A DNA stretch of 64,000 nt from Halomonas sp. GFAJ-1. Lineage in GTDB: Bacteria > Pseudomonadota > Gammaproteobacteria > Pseudomonadales > Halomonadaceae. A model generated the notes under the pieces. The model was not told the origin of the DNA and ran no database searches. It saw only the letters and a list, made by a program, of their open reading frames with translations. Positions within the stretch are counted from its first letter, which is position 1; the number at the start of each line of letters is the position of its first letter. The position numbers and the translations under genes are program-made. Shown here one piece after another: positions 8,472 through 18,500 of this stretch. The DNA is taken from assembly GCA_002966495.1 (NCBI GenBank), contig CP016490.1:1488001-1552000 (forward strand), in the 5' to 3' direction.

Positions 8472-9170
8472 ATGCCATCACTCCTACTCGCGCTGGATGC
8501 CTCCTCTAGCGCCTGCTCAGCCGCGCTAATACGCCAGCAGGGATCGCAGCGTGAATGTATAGCGCGGTATGAACTAACCCTTCGTGCCCACACGCGCCGA
8601 CTGATGCCCATGGTGGATGACGTATTAGCAGAGGCGCAAGTTTCTCCCCAGCAGCTAGATGCGGTAGCGTTTGGGCGGGGACCCGGTTCGTTTACGGGTT
8701 TGCGCATCGCAGCAGGCACCGCCCAAGGGTTAGCATTTGGTTTAGATTGCCCGCTGATGGGGGTTTCAACGCTGGAAGCCTTAGCCTTGCAGGCCCATCG
8801 TCGCTATCACTTCCGTCATCTTGTTACAGCGCTCGATGCGCGGATGGGTGAAGTCTATGTGGCTACCTGGCACTGTTTAAACGATAGCGTCAGCCGTCAA
8901 AGTGATGAGGCCGTATTGGCGCCGGAAAGGGTGCACCTGCCCCCAGGTGAAACCGACTGGGTAGGCGTTGGTTCAGGGTTTACCTTATGGGAGCAGTTCA
9001 CTACCGAGGTCCAAGCAAGCATGACTCAGCACCTTAATGATCTTGAGCCGCGAGCCGAAGAGATGGCATGGCTTGGGATACGTGACCTGGAGGCTGGCTT
9101 GGGGCAGGCGGCCCACGAAGCTCAGCCGGTTTATCTACGTAACGATGTGGCTTGGAAAAAGCCTGCATGA
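8472..9170 (+). CDS. tsaB: tRNA threonylcarbamoyladenosine biosynthesis protein TsaB
   Basis: TsaB (YeaZ) is the scaffold partner of TsaD in making t6A37 on ANN-reading tRNAs. The 232-residue protein begins LLALDASSSACSAALI. It contains the ASKHA-like segments GRGPGSFTGLRIAAGTAQGL and GVSTLEALALQA, and LDARMGEVYV, all typical of TsaB. The C-terminus ends with QPVYLRNDVAWKK. Its stop overlaps the rsmJ start by 4 bp, so the two are translationally coupled. The trmO gene at the window start acts on the same t6A nucleotide but is not linked in transcription. Confidence 0.95.
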   Translation: MPSLLLALDASSSACSAALIRQQGSQRECIARYELTLRAHTRRLMPMVDDVLAEAQVSPQQLDAVAFGRGPGSFTGLRIAAGTAQGLAFGLDCPLMGVSTLEALALQAHRRYHFRHLVTALDARMGEVYVATWHCLNDSVSRQSDEAVLAPERVHLPPGETDWVGVGSGFTLWEQFTTEVQASMTQHLNDLEPRAEEMAWLGIRDLEAGLGQAAHEAQPVYLRNDVAWKKPA

Positions 9171-9892
9171 GGTCTGACGAATGGCACGCACTGCCTGAAG
9201 CGTTGGTGCTACCTTCGGGGCTTACATTAGCCCAGCACCAAGGCCAGTTAGCGCTTGTAGGCAGTGAAGGGCAGTATGGCAAGCCGCTCAGCGTTGACTT
9301 TGTCGCAGGCAAAGCCGCGCATCGACGCCAGTTTGGGGGCGGCCGGGGGCAGTTAGTGGCTAAAGCCTGTGGCTTAGCCAAAGGCGTTACGCCCAGCGTG
9401 GTGGATGCCACGGCGGGGCTAGGGCGGGATGCGTTTGTGCTGGCAAGTTTAGGTGCACAGGTGCTGCTAATCGAGCGGGTGGCGGCGATAGCCGCGCTGC
9501 TTCACGATGGCCTTGCTAGGGCGGCGCAAGCGGCAGAGACCGCCTCTATTGCGGCGCGCATGCAGTTGCGCCATGGTGACGCAGCCAATACCCTGGCCGA
9601 GCTTGTGGCTAGTGCTAGTTTCGACCCGCAGGTTATCCATCTTGATCCGATGTTTCCCCACCGGGAAAAGTCCGCGTTGGTAAAAAAAGAGATGCGCCTG
9701 TTTCGTGAGCTGGCGGGTGATGATGATGACGCCCCTCGGCTGCTGGAAGCCGCGCTTGATGTAGCGACACATCGTGTCGTGGTTAAGCGGCCCCGCAAGG
9801 CGCCGCCGATTGCCGGGCCTGCCCCTCAGCATACCCTTGAAGGGAAAACCAGTCGCTACGATCTTTATGTGCACCGTTCGCTAACCCGCTAA
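9167..9892 (+). CDS. rsmJ: 16S rRNA (guanine(1516)-N(2))-methyltransferase RsmJ
   Basis: RsmJ methylates G1516 of 16S rRNA using S-adenosylmethionine. The protein has VDFVAGKAAHRRQFGGGRGQ, then the SAM-binding motif VVDATAGLGRDAFVLASLG and the catalytic-region LDPMFPHREKSALVKKEMR, which is distinctive for this family. The ATG at 9167 overlaps the tsaB stop as ATGA and gives 241 residues. A TTG at 9152 would add five residues and is less likely. Translational coupling with tsaB is expected. Confidence 0.93.
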   Translation: MRSDEWHALPEALVLPSGLTLAQHQGQLALVGSEGQYGKPLSVDFVAGKAAHRRQFGGGRGQLVAKACGLAKGVTPSVVDATAGLGRDAFVLASLGAQVLLIERVAAIAALLHDGLARAAQAAETASIAARMQLRHGDAANTLAELVASASFDPQVIHLDPMFPHREKSALVKKEMRLFRELAGDDDDAPRLLEAALDVATHRVVVKRPRKAPPIAGPAPQHTLEGKTSRYDLYVHRSLTR

Positions 9893-9920
9893 CATTTATT
9901 TACTCAAAAAAGGAGCTTGT

Positions 9921-11042
9921 ATGCAGCATGTGTGGCGAGAAGGGAATCGCGTTACCCTGCTGCCGGAGGCGTCGTGCTTTCTGCCGGCCATGTTTGATGC
10001 AGTCAGCCAGGCAAGATACTACGTGCTGGTTGAGCTGTATCTCATGGAGTCGGGTAAGCTTGCCGACCAAGTATGTGATGCGCTTATTGGTGCCGCTCAG
10101 CGGGGGGTGAAAGTCTATCTATTGCTGGATGGGTATGGTGCCATGGGCTTGGGTCGCCCGGAGCGTACCCGTTTGCAGCAGGCAGGTATCCAGCTACGCC
10201 TTTTCAACCCTATAGGCTTTCATTCCCTAGCCCGTAACTTAAGCCGTGATCATCGAAAAATTGTGGTGGTAGACGGTGAGGTTGCCTTTACCGGTGGCTT
10301 TGGGGCGGTGGATGAGTTCTTGGATGCTTGGTACGAAATTGCGGTGCGTATGGAAGGCCCGGTAGTGGCGGATTGGGAAAAGTTATTTCGCCGCCTATGG
10401 CGCTCACGATTAACCCGGGCAGAGAAAGGTAATTTAACGACAGCAGGGCTTGTTACTCAGCGGTCGCCTGAACGTTATGCTGATGGTGTTAAGGGGCGGG
10501 TGGTGTCGGCCAGAGGGTATCGCTATCAGGCCATTCGTCACTCACTGTATGGGCGAGTCAGCGAGGCCAGCGAGCGCCTGTGGCTCTGTACCCCCTATTT
10601 TGTGCCCACTTTTTCGCTGCGACGCAGACTTGCCCGCGCGGCTCGTCGAGGAGTCGATGTTCGCTTGCTACTGCCAGGCAGCGAGCATGACCACCCCGGC
10701 GTGCGCTACGCCGGGCAGCGTTACTATCAGGCGCTCCTCAAAGCAGGCGTGCGAATTTTTGAATTCCAACCCACTTTTATCCACGCTAAGTTTGTGCTGG
10801 TTGATAACTGGGTCAGCGTGGGATCATGCAACTTCGATCACTGGAACCTGCATTGGAATCTTGAAGCGAACCAAGAGTTGGAATCCGAAACGGCAGCCAA
10901 TGACGTAGGTGCGCTGTTTGAGCGTAATTTTGCCGTCAGTCAGGAAGTGGATGCTGCTGCTTGGGCCGCGCGCCCCTGGGGGCAGCGCGCCCGTGAGTGG
11001 ATCTATGGCCTGTTGAATGCCATGGTCACCCGTCTTAAATAA
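9921..11042 (+). CDS. clsB: Phospholipase D-family cardiolipin synthase (ClsB-like)
   Basis: This 373-residue protein carries two HKD motifs of the phospholipase D superfamily: HRKIVVVD near residue 112 and HAKFVLVD near residue 288. Each is followed by the usual GG or GSCNFD segment. It lacks the two N-terminal membrane helices of ClsA, which makes it closer to ClsB (YbhO). ClsB can form cardiolipin or phosphatidylglycerol by phosphatidyl transfer. AAAAAAGGAGC precedes the ATG. It converges on the UPF0149 gene with 14 bp between stops. Another PLD-type transferase is possible; the symbol is by similarity only. Confidence 0.8.
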   Translation: MQHVWREGNRVTLLPEASCFLPAMFDAVSQARYYVLVELYLMESGKLADQVCDALIGAAQRGVKVYLLLDGYGAMGLGRPERTRLQQAGIQLRLFNPIGFHSLARNLSRDHRKIVVVDGEVAFTGGFGAVDEFLDAWYEIAVRMEGPVVADWEKLFRRLWRSRLTRAEKGNLTTAGLVTQRSPERYADGVKGRVVSARGYRYQAIRHSLYGRVSEASERLWLCTPYFVPTFSLRRRLARAARRGVDVRLLLPGSEHDHPGVRYAGQRYYQALLKAGVRIFEFQPTFIHAKFVLVDNWVSVGSCNFDHWNLHWNLEANQELESETAANDVGALFERNFAVSQEVDAAAWAARPWGQRAREWIYGLLNAMVTRLK

Positions 11043-11056
11043 AAGCTTTAAAAGGC

Positions 11057-11731
11057 TTACTTGCGCTTTTTGCCTTTGGCTGGGGTTTTCTTGCGCGGCT
11101 TGGGTTTGGTGGTTTCCGGCGGCACACGGTAGTGCAGGTAGAGGTCAAGCACTAGCTCGGGTAGTTGGGCAACTAAGGCCTCTTGGTTGGCTTGATCCTG
11201 CGCCATTTCTGCCATGTCGGGCTCATCTTCAAATAGCCCGGACAGCAGCATGAAAGGTAGCAGCAGGGTGGCCGCCGCTTCCTCGTCATCTTGGAACCAG
11301 GCGCTCTCATCGCTGAAGACGCCTTCCATAAAGCCAGCACACCAATCGCCAATCGGCGTCTCTTCAGCGGGTAGACCATCTAAGGTAAGCTCAAAGGGCA
11401 GCTCAGGTAAGCCGCCTTGCTCAAGCACTGCCATCGCGTTATCCCGCAGCAGTGTTAATAGGTGAATAATGCCGTCGCGTTCTGCCTCGTCGCGATAGTT
11501 AGGCTCACCCTGAAACAGCTCGGCTAGCCACTGGGCGGGCGGCAGCTCGCTTGGCGCCACGGCCAGGGCCACTAAAAAACCGTGGGCAGAAATCAGATCA
11601 AGCGCATCTTCGCCTACCTGCTCGGAATCTAAAAAGTCATCCAGCCTATCCAGCTGGTCATCCTCAAGCAGCGGCTGAGGCGGGGCGTTGTCGGGCGAAT
11701 CTGTTGCTGGCACGTTATTGCGCTCTGCCAT
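11057..11731 (-). CDS. YecA/UPF0149 family protein with lysine-rich tail
   Basis: This acidic protein of 224 residues resembles the YecA/YgfB (UPF0149) family. It has an N-terminal LDDFLDSEQV helix, AHGFLVALAVAPSELPPAQW, a central GFMEGVFSDESAW, and an all-helical body rich in Asp and Glu. The C-terminus ends in a basic tail (PKPRKKTPAKGKKRK), where some relatives carry a SEC-C zinc motif; none is visible here. The function of the family is poorly defined. Family membership is fairly sure; role unknown. It is divergent from the SprT-like gene with 73 bp between. Confidence 0.75.
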   Translation of the reverse strand: MAERNNVPATDSPDNAPPQPLLEDDQLDRLDDFLDSEQVGEDALDLISAHGFLVALAVAPSELPPAQWLAELFQGEPNYRDEAERDGIIHLLTLLRDNAMAVLEQGGLPELPFELTLDGLPAEETPIGDWCAGFMEGVFSDESAWFQDDEEAAATLLLPFMLLSGLFEDEPDMAEMAQDQANQEALVAQLPELVLDLYLHYRVPPETTKPKPRKKTPAKGKKRK

Positions 11732-11804
11732 GGGGAGCCTCGTTTTATAAAGTCGTCTTTGTGAAAAAGATGCTGATCGGTAACAATCGTTTGCAACGTT
11801 ATTA

Positions 11805-12365
11805 ATGGCTAGTTTATCACTAATGAAGACCTCACCACTGCCCCCTTGGCCTGCAGAGCAATTGGCGGCCTTATCGGCTCAAGCGTTGCACAGCGCAGCC
11901 CAAGAGCGGGTGCACGAAGCGCTAGAGCGCTGTCGGGAAGTTTATCCAGAACTGCCTACGCCACGGGTATGGTTTGACCTAAAAGGTGCCTCAGCAGGCC
12001 AAGCGCACCTGGGGAAAGGGGGGCTTCGCTTCAACCCAGTACTGTTAGAAGGTAACCGCAGCGCCTTTTTTGACGACGTCATCCCTCATGAAATGGCACA
12101 CTGGCTAGTCTTTCACTTGGCAAATGGGCCGCGTTTAAAGCCCCATGGCCGCGAGTGGAAGTCTGTCATGCATGATCTATTTGGTTTAGAGCCGAAAGTG
12201 ACCCATCAGTTTGATATTAAGCACTCACAGGTTCGGCCTTATCATTACAGGTGTCATTGCCAATCTCACTATTTTACCGCTAGGCGTCACTCTTTAGTGT
12301 TAAAGGGGCGCCGTTATCGTTGTCGTGATTGTGCTCAGACCTTGGTCTACTGCACTATTGATTAA
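11805..12365 (+). CDS. SprT-like zinc metalloprotease
   Basis: The 186-residue protein has the HEMAH zinc-protease motif (HExxH) near residue 97, followed by HGREWKSVMHDLFG with a further conserved histidine. It ends with a zinc ribbon (HYRCHC ... YRCRDC). This is the SprT layout, related to the protease domain of eukaryotic Spartan, which cuts DNA-protein crosslinks; the bacterial role is not settled. Neither the ATG at 11805 nor the one at 11823 has a clear ribosome site. The second would remove six residues. Confidence 0.85.
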   Translation: MASLSLMKTSPLPPWPAEQLAALSAQALHSAAQERVHEALERCREVYPELPTPRVWFDLKGASAGQAHLGKGGLRFNPVLLEGNRSAFFDDVIPHEMAHWLVFHLANGPRLKPHGREWKSVMHDLFGLEPKVTHQFDIKHSQVRPYHYRCHCQSHYFTARRHSLVLKGRRYRCRDCAQTLVYCTID

Positions 12366-12540
12366 CCTCTGATCAGTTTTAACCTTTTGTTTTTTATATT
12401 AAAAATGTTAATACCAATGTCTAAGAGGAAGCCTGCTCAGGTAGGTTTATGCTAGGTAAATATTAAACGGGTCGGTGCGACCAATAATAATGCCGACACC
12501 ATTTTCCAGAGAGAGCATTTTCACGGACAGAGGCAATTTC

Positions 12541-14490
12541 ATGAGCGAACATAAAAACGTCTATCCGGTACGCGATAGCTTCGCCGCCAGCGCATGGGCA
12601 GACAAAGATAAATATGCAGCCATGTATCAACAGTCGATGGACGACCCGGAAGGCTTCTGGGCCGAGCAAGCCAAGCGACTCGACTGGATTAAAGCGCCCA
12701 CTAAGATCAAAAACACCTCCTTTGCACGTGAGAATGTCGATATCCGCTGGTTTGAAGATGGCCAGCTTAACGTCACTGCTAACTGCCTGGATCGCCATTT
12801 AGAAAAACGCGGCAATCAAACTGCGATTATTTGGGAAGGTGATAATCCCGACGACTCTAAACACATTAGCTACCGTGAGCTGTATGAGCGCACCAATCAG
12901 CTAGCCAATGGATTGAAGTCGCTGGGTATTAAGAAAGGCGATACCGTTACGCTGTATATGCCGATGATCCCCGAGGCAGCAGTGGCGATGCTGGCGTGTG
13001 CCCGTATTGGTGCCGTTCACTCTGTCATATTTGGCGGCTTCTCTCCTGATGCCGTTGCTCAGCGGGTTATTGGCGCTGATTCTAAGTTGGTGATTACCGC
13101 CGATGAGTCGGTACGTGGTGGTAAGCATGTGCCCTTGAAAGAGAACGTTGACTCGGCGCTGACGCGCGACGGCACCGACGTTTGTAAAAACGTTTTGGTT
13201 GTTAAGCGTACCGGTGGTGATATCGAGTGGCAGGAAGGCCGTGATATTTGGTTTGATGAGCTAGTCGACAAGCAGTCCACCGAGTGCCCAGCGGAAGCCA
13301 TGGGCGCGGAAGATCCGCTGTTTATTCTGTATACCTCTGGTTCTACCGGCGCGCCTAAAGGTTTGAAGCACACTACTGGTGGCTACCTTACGTACGCTGC
13401 GATGACTCACCAATACGTTTTTGACTACCAAGAAGGCGAAGTGTACTGGTGTACGGCTGACGTGGGTTGGGTGACAGGTCACAGCTATATTGTATATGGC
13501 CCGCTTGCTAACGGGGCGATTACGTTGATGTTTGAAGGGGTGCCGAGCTACCCAACCCACGGCCGCATGGGTGAAATTGTTGATAAGCACCAGGTCAATA
13601 TTCTTTATACAGCACCCACCGCCGTTCGCGCCCTGATGGCCCATGGCGATAACGTGATGGATTCGAGCAAGCGCGACTCGCTGCGTCTGTTGGGCTCGGT
13701 GGGTGAGCCGATCAACCCGGAGGCCTGGGAGTGGTTCTACCGCGTCATTGGTAACGAGAAGTGTCCTATCGTGGATACCTGGTGGCAGACGGAAACCGGT
13801 GGCTTCATGATTGCGCCGCTGCCTGGCGCCATTGATCTAAAACCAGGCTCAGCCACGGTACCTTTCTTTGGTGTGAAGCCAGCGCTGGTCGATAATGAGG
13901 GCAATCAGCTAGAAGGTGCCGCCGAGGGTAACCTCGTCATTCTGGACTCCTGGCCAGGCCAGGCGCGCTCTATTTGGGGCGACCATGAGCGTTATGTCCA
14001 GACCTATTTCTCAACCTACGATGGCATGTACTTTACTGGTGATGGCTGCCGCCGTGATGAGGATGGTTACTACTGGATCACCGGCCGCGTGGACGACGTT
14101 CTCAACGTTTCGGGCCACCGCATGGGTACCGCTGAAATCGAGTCCTCGCTAGTCGCGCACTCTGCGGTAGCTGAAGCAGCGGTCGTGGGCTTCCCACACG
14201 ATATTAAAGGCCAGGGCATCTACATTTACGTAACCTTGAATGGCGATGTCGATCCTACTGACGAACTGAAAAAAGAGCTAACGCAATGGGTGCGTAAAGA
14301 CATCGGCCCCATTGCCTCGCCGGACGTCATTCAGTGGGCGCCTGGTTTGCCCAAAACGCGTTCAGGTAAAATTATGCGTCGTATTTTGCGCAAGATTGCC
14401 GCTAATGAGTGCGACGGCCTCGGGGATACCAGCACACTGGCAGACCCGTCGGTAGTTGATGACCTGATTGAGCATCGCGCTAATCAGTAG
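12541..14490 (+). CDS. acs: Acetyl-CoA synthetase
   Basis: Acs activates acetate with ATP and CoA to acetyl-CoA through an acetyl-AMP intermediate. The 649-residue protein has the phosphate-binding motif YTSGSTGAPKGL, the acetate-pocket region DVGWVTGHSYIVYGPL, WWQTETGG, and YYWITGRVDDVLNVSGHR. It ends with the core lysine segment GLPKTRSGKIMRR, whose Lys is the usual site of inhibitory acetylation. The ATG at 12541 follows AGAGG by eight bases. The promoter lies within 12366-12540, which is AT-rich. The adjacent crbR and crbS suggest CrbSR control. Two terminator-type hairpins follow the gene. Confidence 0.97.
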   Translation: MSEHKNVYPVRDSFAASAWADKDKYAAMYQQSMDDPEGFWAEQAKRLDWIKAPTKIKNTSFARENVDIRWFEDGQLNVTANCLDRHLEKRGNQTAIIWEGDNPDDSKHISYRELYERTNQLANGLKSLGIKKGDTVTLYMPMIPEAAVAMLACARIGAVHSVIFGGFSPDAVAQRVIGADSKLVITADESVRGGKHVPLKENVDSALTRDGTDVCKNVLVVKRTGGDIEWQEGRDIWFDELVDKQSTECPAEAMGAEDPLFILYTSGSTGAPKGLKHTTGGYLTYAAMTHQYVFDYQEGEVYWCTADVGWVTGHSYIVYGPLANGAITLMFEGVPSYPTHGRMGEIVDKHQVNILYTAPTAVRALMAHGDNVMDSSKRDSLRLLGSVGEPINPEAWEWFYRVIGNEKCPIVDTWWQTETGGFMIAPLPGAIDLKPGSATVPFFGVKPALVDNEGNQLEGAAEGNLVILDSWPGQARSIWGDHERYVQTYFSTYDGMYFTGDGCRRDEDGYYWITGRVDDVLNVSGHRMGTAEIESSLVAHSAVAEAAVVGFPHDIKGQGIYIYVTLNGDVDPTDELKKELTQWVRKDIGPIASPDVIQWAPGLPKTRSGKIMRRILRKIAANECDGLGDTSTLADPSVVDDLIEHRANQ

Positions 14491-14497
14491 CGCTGAG

Positions 14498-14532
14498 TGC
14501 CCCTGTCGGTTAGCGGCAGGGGCATGCTTTTC
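14498..14532 (+). terminator. First terminator after acs
   Basis: TGCCCCTGTCG (14498-14508) pairs with CGGCAGGGGCA (14514-14524) over the loop GTTAG, with one G-U pair, and is followed by TGCTTTTC. It lies 8 bp after the acs stop. Confidence 0.75.
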
Positions 14533-14536
14533 AACG

Positions 14537-14596
14537 ACATTGTTGTCCCACGACAATGTTTTCCAAAGACAATATCTTCCAACAGATATGTTTTTC
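14537..14596 (+). other. Two further stem-loops between acs and crbR
   Basis: ACATTGTTGT (14537-14546) pairs with ACGACAATGT (14550-14559) over CCC, with one G-U pair. Then ATATCT (14572-14577) pairs with AGATAT (14584-14589), followed by GTTTTTC. Together with the terminators on either side, this makes four hairpins in 190 bp. No gene is present in 14491-14826. Confidence 0.5.
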
Positions 14597-14650
14597 AACA
14601 ACAGAGTTAAGCGTTTGCTATGCTGTATCAGACTCAATACGCTAATTCGT

Positions 14651-14686
14651 AGCAGTGCCGGCCGTGGAGCCGGCACTGCTGTTTTT
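14651..14686 (+). terminator. Second, strong terminator between acs and crbR
   Basis: AGCAGTGCCGGC (14651-14662), the loop CGTGGA and GCCGGCACTGCT (14669-14680) form a perfect 12-bp stem followed by GTTTTT. It insulates crbR from acs, or ends a short transcript starting between the two terminators. An extended -10-like TGCTATGCT lies near 14612-14620. Confidence 0.85.
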
Positions 14687-14826
14687 AGTTGGATAACCGA
14701 CAGATAACAAATTGTGCATGTGATGCTTGGGCATGACGAAGCCCATGGGGTACCATGCTTCAACCGTAAGAGCCTAGCGTCGCGGCGGCAGGCAACCCCG
14801 CTGCTCGAGGAACCGGAGGAATATCC

Positions 14827-15489
14827 ATGGCAGTAGCCCATAAGTTTATCGTCGCTGACGACCATCCACTGTTTCGTGCAGCGCTCACCCAGGCGTTACG
14901 CCAGTTGGCCCCTCAGGCTGAGATTGTCGAAGCCGATACGATGGCGGCCACCAATGAAGTTGTGAATCGCCATCCCGATGCCGATTTGATTTTGCTGGAT
15001 TTACATATGCCTGGCGCCCACGGCTTCTCAGGCTTGATTCAGCTGCGTGGCCAGATGCCGGATATTCCGGTCGCCGTTGTATCGGGAAGCGATGAGCCCT
15101 ACGTCGTGCGTCGTGCTATCGACTATGGTGCGTCTGGGTTCATTCCTAAGTCTTCCTCTCTACAGCTAATCGCGGAAGCAGTAGGAGAGATTCTGCAGGG
15201 TGAAGTATGGCTGCCCGAAGCGTTAGCCAATGTATTGGAAGAGACCAGTGAGGAAGAGTCGCGCTTTGCTGAAGCGATCGCTTCGCTAACGCCACAGCAG
15301 TTTCGCGTGCTCAATATGTTAACCGAAGGCCTGTTGAACAAGCAGATCGCCTACGAGTTGAGCGTTTCTGAAGCAACGATTAAAGCCCACGTGACCGCTA
15401 TTTTACGTAAACTGGGCGTGCACTCGCGCACTCAGGCGGTTATCGCCGCGCAAAAACTTGAAGTAGAACCGCCCAAAGTCGAGTCGTAA
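14827..15489 (+). CDS. crbR: LuxR-type response regulator, CrbR-like
   Basis: This 220-residue regulator has an N-terminal receiver domain (FIVADDHPLFRAAL; phospho-acceptor in LILLDLHMPG near residue 58; VSGSDEP; PKSSSLQ) and a C-terminal LuxR/NarL helix-turn-helix (LTPQQFRVLNMLTEGLLNKQIA, then SEATIKAHVTAILRKLGVHSR). Its place between acs and a convergent SSS-domain hybrid kinase matches CrbR (called ErdR or AgmR in some genomes). CrbR activates acs and acetate-uptake genes in Vibrio and Pseudomonas. The ribosome site CCGGAGGA precedes the ATG. Pairing with CrbS is inferred from position. Confidence 0.85.
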   Translation: MAVAHKFIVADDHPLFRAALTQALRQLAPQAEIVEADTMAATNEVVNRHPDADLILLDLHMPGAHGFSGLIQLRGQMPDIPVAVVSGSDEPYVVRRAIDYGASGFIPKSSSLQLIAEAVGEILQGEVWLPEALANVLEETSEEESRFAEAIASLTPQQFRVLNMLTEGLLNKQIAYELSVSEATIKAHVTAILRKLGVHSRTQAVIAAQKLEVEPPKVES

Positions 15490-15510
15490 CACGCTTTAGG
15501 TAGTTGTTTG

Positions 15511-15542
15511 GCGCCGCGCTTATGGCAACATAAGCGCGGCGC
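15511..15542. terminator. Bidirectional terminator between convergent crbR and crbS
   Basis: GCGCCGCGCTTATG (15511-15524), the loop GCAA and CATAAGCGCGGCGC (15529-15542) make a perfect 14-bp stem with a stable GNRA tetraloop. It lies between the two convergent stops. There is no long T-run on either strand. Confidence 0.7.
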
Positions 15543-15596
15543 TGTCGTTAATAAAGAGAGCTATCACTGGCTATTTGTTCGATGCTTGCTGTGCAT

Positions 15597-18500
15597 CTAG
15601 TTAGCGGCTCGGCTTGCTTGAAGCGTGCGTGTTAACAGGGCACGCAGCGCTGCAGGCTTAACCGGCTTCAAGAGCAGCTGATAGCCCGCTCGCTTAATTT
15701 CTTCAGCCACCGCTTCGGTGCGGTCCGCCGTAATCACAATCCCTGGTACGGCGCTCGTAAGCCGATCGCTTAGGGCTTCCAGCGCCATCAAGCCCGTCAC
15801 TTCGTTATCCAGGTGATAGTCGGCCAGTATCGCGTCGGGGTCGCCATCCATATTGCGCAGGATCGATTTAGCCCCGCCAATACTGGTGGCGGTAAATACT
15901 TCGCACCCCCAGCCGCTGAGCATGGCGGTCATGCCTTCAAGTATTAACGTTTCGTTGTCGATACATATAATGCGAGTACCCGCCAGCTTATTGCCACCAC
16001 GGCGCCCCTGAGGCTCTTGATCGGTGGGTACCGTTTCACGTGCTGCCACGATAGGCACGCTGACTGCAAAAACGGTGCCGACACCTTCCCAGGAGCGTAC
16101 CTTAATGGGGTGGTCGAGCACCCGGCTCATACGGTCGGCAATGGAGAGCCCTAACCCCAATCCTTTTTCACTCTCTTTATGGCGCGATACCTGATCCAAG
16201 CGGCGAAATTCTTGGAAGATTTCCGATAGTTTAGATTCAGGAATGCCGGGGCCGCTGTCCCAAACCTCAATAGAGAGGCGGTCTCCGTAGCGACGGCAGC
16301 CCAGCAATACCCGCCCTTCCTGGGTATAGCGGATCGCGTTGGAAAGGAAGTTTTGCACAATACGCCGCAGCATTTGCGGGTCAGAGTCGACCCATTGTTG
16401 AGTCGGCACGACGTTGAGGTCCAAACCACGGTCATCAGCCATCACCTCAAACTCAGCCCGCAGCGGGCGGATAATATCCGCTAGGGCAAAGTGGCTGCGC
16501 CGGGGAGTGAGCGCACCGGCATCCAGTTTGGAAATATCCAGCAGAGTACCGAGTAGCTCTTCAGCGGCCTGGAGAGAATTATCAATATGCCCGACGGTGC
16601 GTTGGGTATCGCTAGTAGTAACGTTTTGCATTAACGCAGAGGTAAATAGGCGTGCAGCGTTTAGTGGCTGAAGCAGGTCGTGGCTGGCGGCGGCCAAAAA
16701 GCGTGTTTTAGAGGCATTCGCATCTTCGGCTAGCTGCTTGGCTTGGCGTAGTGCCTGCTCGGCCTCCGCTCGCACGCGGTTCTCCTGACGTAGCGCCGCG
16801 TTCGCCTCAGACAACGCCTGGGTGCGTTCACGTACGCGTTCCTCGAGGGTTTCGTTGGTTTCTTTAAGCGCAATTTCAGCTTGGCGCCGCTCGGTAATAT
16901 CTTGATAAAGCGCAAAAAAACCTAGAATCGACTGGCTATCGCCAAAGTGGGGCGTATAGGTCACCAACATATAGCGCATTGCATCGTTAACGCGCATCGA
17001 GACTTCAAAGCTGACACGCTCTCCTGCCAGTGCGCGTTTCACCCAAGGCAGGCGCTCTTCGGCTTGCTTTACGGGCAGTACGTCTTCATAGCGTCGCCCA
17101 ATGACGGCATTACGATCAATGTTAAACGCCTGCTCGTAGGCACGGTTAGTAAAGAGGTAGCGGCACTCTTTATCGAAGTAGGCGATTAACGCGGGCACAT
17201 TGTCGGTGTAAATGCGGATATTGTTTTCAGAGCGGATCAACGCCTCTTCGATACGCTTTTGCTGGGTGATGTCTTGGTAGGTATAGACAAACCCACCGCC
17301 GGGCATCGGGTTGCCCTGAACCTCCAGTACGCTGCCGTCCTGGCGGTAGCGCACGTAGCGGTGGGGCTGGCCATCGCGAATATTATCCATCAACAGTTGA
17401 ACGTGCTCTTCGGGATCGCCTGGGCCGTACTCGCCGCTGTGGGCGTTATAGCGGAAAATGCGATCCATGGGTGCACCTACCCGGATCAAATGGTCAGGGA
17501 AGCGGAATAACTCTAAATATCGCTGGTTCCACACGACTAGCCTGAGGTTCTGGTCAACAACGCTAATGCCTTGATTGATATTCTCAATAGTGGCCTGGAG
17601 CAGGGCTCGGTTAAATTCCAGTACCTGGGAGGCTTCATCAACGATGGAAATAACATCAGAAATCCCAATGCCGCGTCCTTGAAGCGCTGAGTTGACAACG
17701 ATCCGCGCCGAGGAGGCGCCTAAGACCGAAGCCAAAAAACGCTCGGTAAACTGGATAACGTCAATCGAAGCGCGGGTGCCTTCGTCCAGCGGTTTACCTG
17801 CCCGGCGTGCATAATCTTCAAAGGCGCGATCAACCTGGCCAGCACCTAGAAAGCGTTCACAAAGCACTTTTAAGTCGCCTACCGTGGTGGCCCCCGTCCA
17901 GGGGCGGTTAACCGAGGTTTGACGGGTTTCGACGCTATCGACAAACAGCGATGCCTGGATACGCTCCACCACGCGCTGAGAAGTAATCTGTGAAACAAAA
18001 ATGTAGCAAAACAGGTTAACGCCCAGTGAGAGCATTACCCCATGGGTAAAGGAGTCGCCTAGGTTTAGGCCAAACAGCGCCGTGGGTGATAGCCAAGTCA
18101 GTCCCAAAGGGCCGCCTGCTAACCAGTCCGAGGGTAGGACGCCAGCGCTAATCATGGCTGGCATGAGAAGGCTGTAGGCCCAAATGCCAAAGCCTGCATT
18201 CATGCCGACAATAACGCCTAAGCGGTTGCCCCGCTTCCAGTAAAGCCCGCCTATCAACGCGGGCGCAAATTGAGCGGCGGCTGCAAAAGAGAGCATGCCA
18301 ATAGACGCCAGCGATGTGAATTCGGCGATCAGGTGGTAAAAGCCGTAAGCCATTGCTAGCACGGCCACAATGGTCAAGCGGCGAGCTCGTAACACGAGTC
18401 GGCCATAGTCACGGGCTTTGGTATCAAACCAGCGCAACCTGAAAAGGGCCGGAATGACGATCTCGTTTGAGATCATGATAGAAACGGCTACTGCCGCGAC

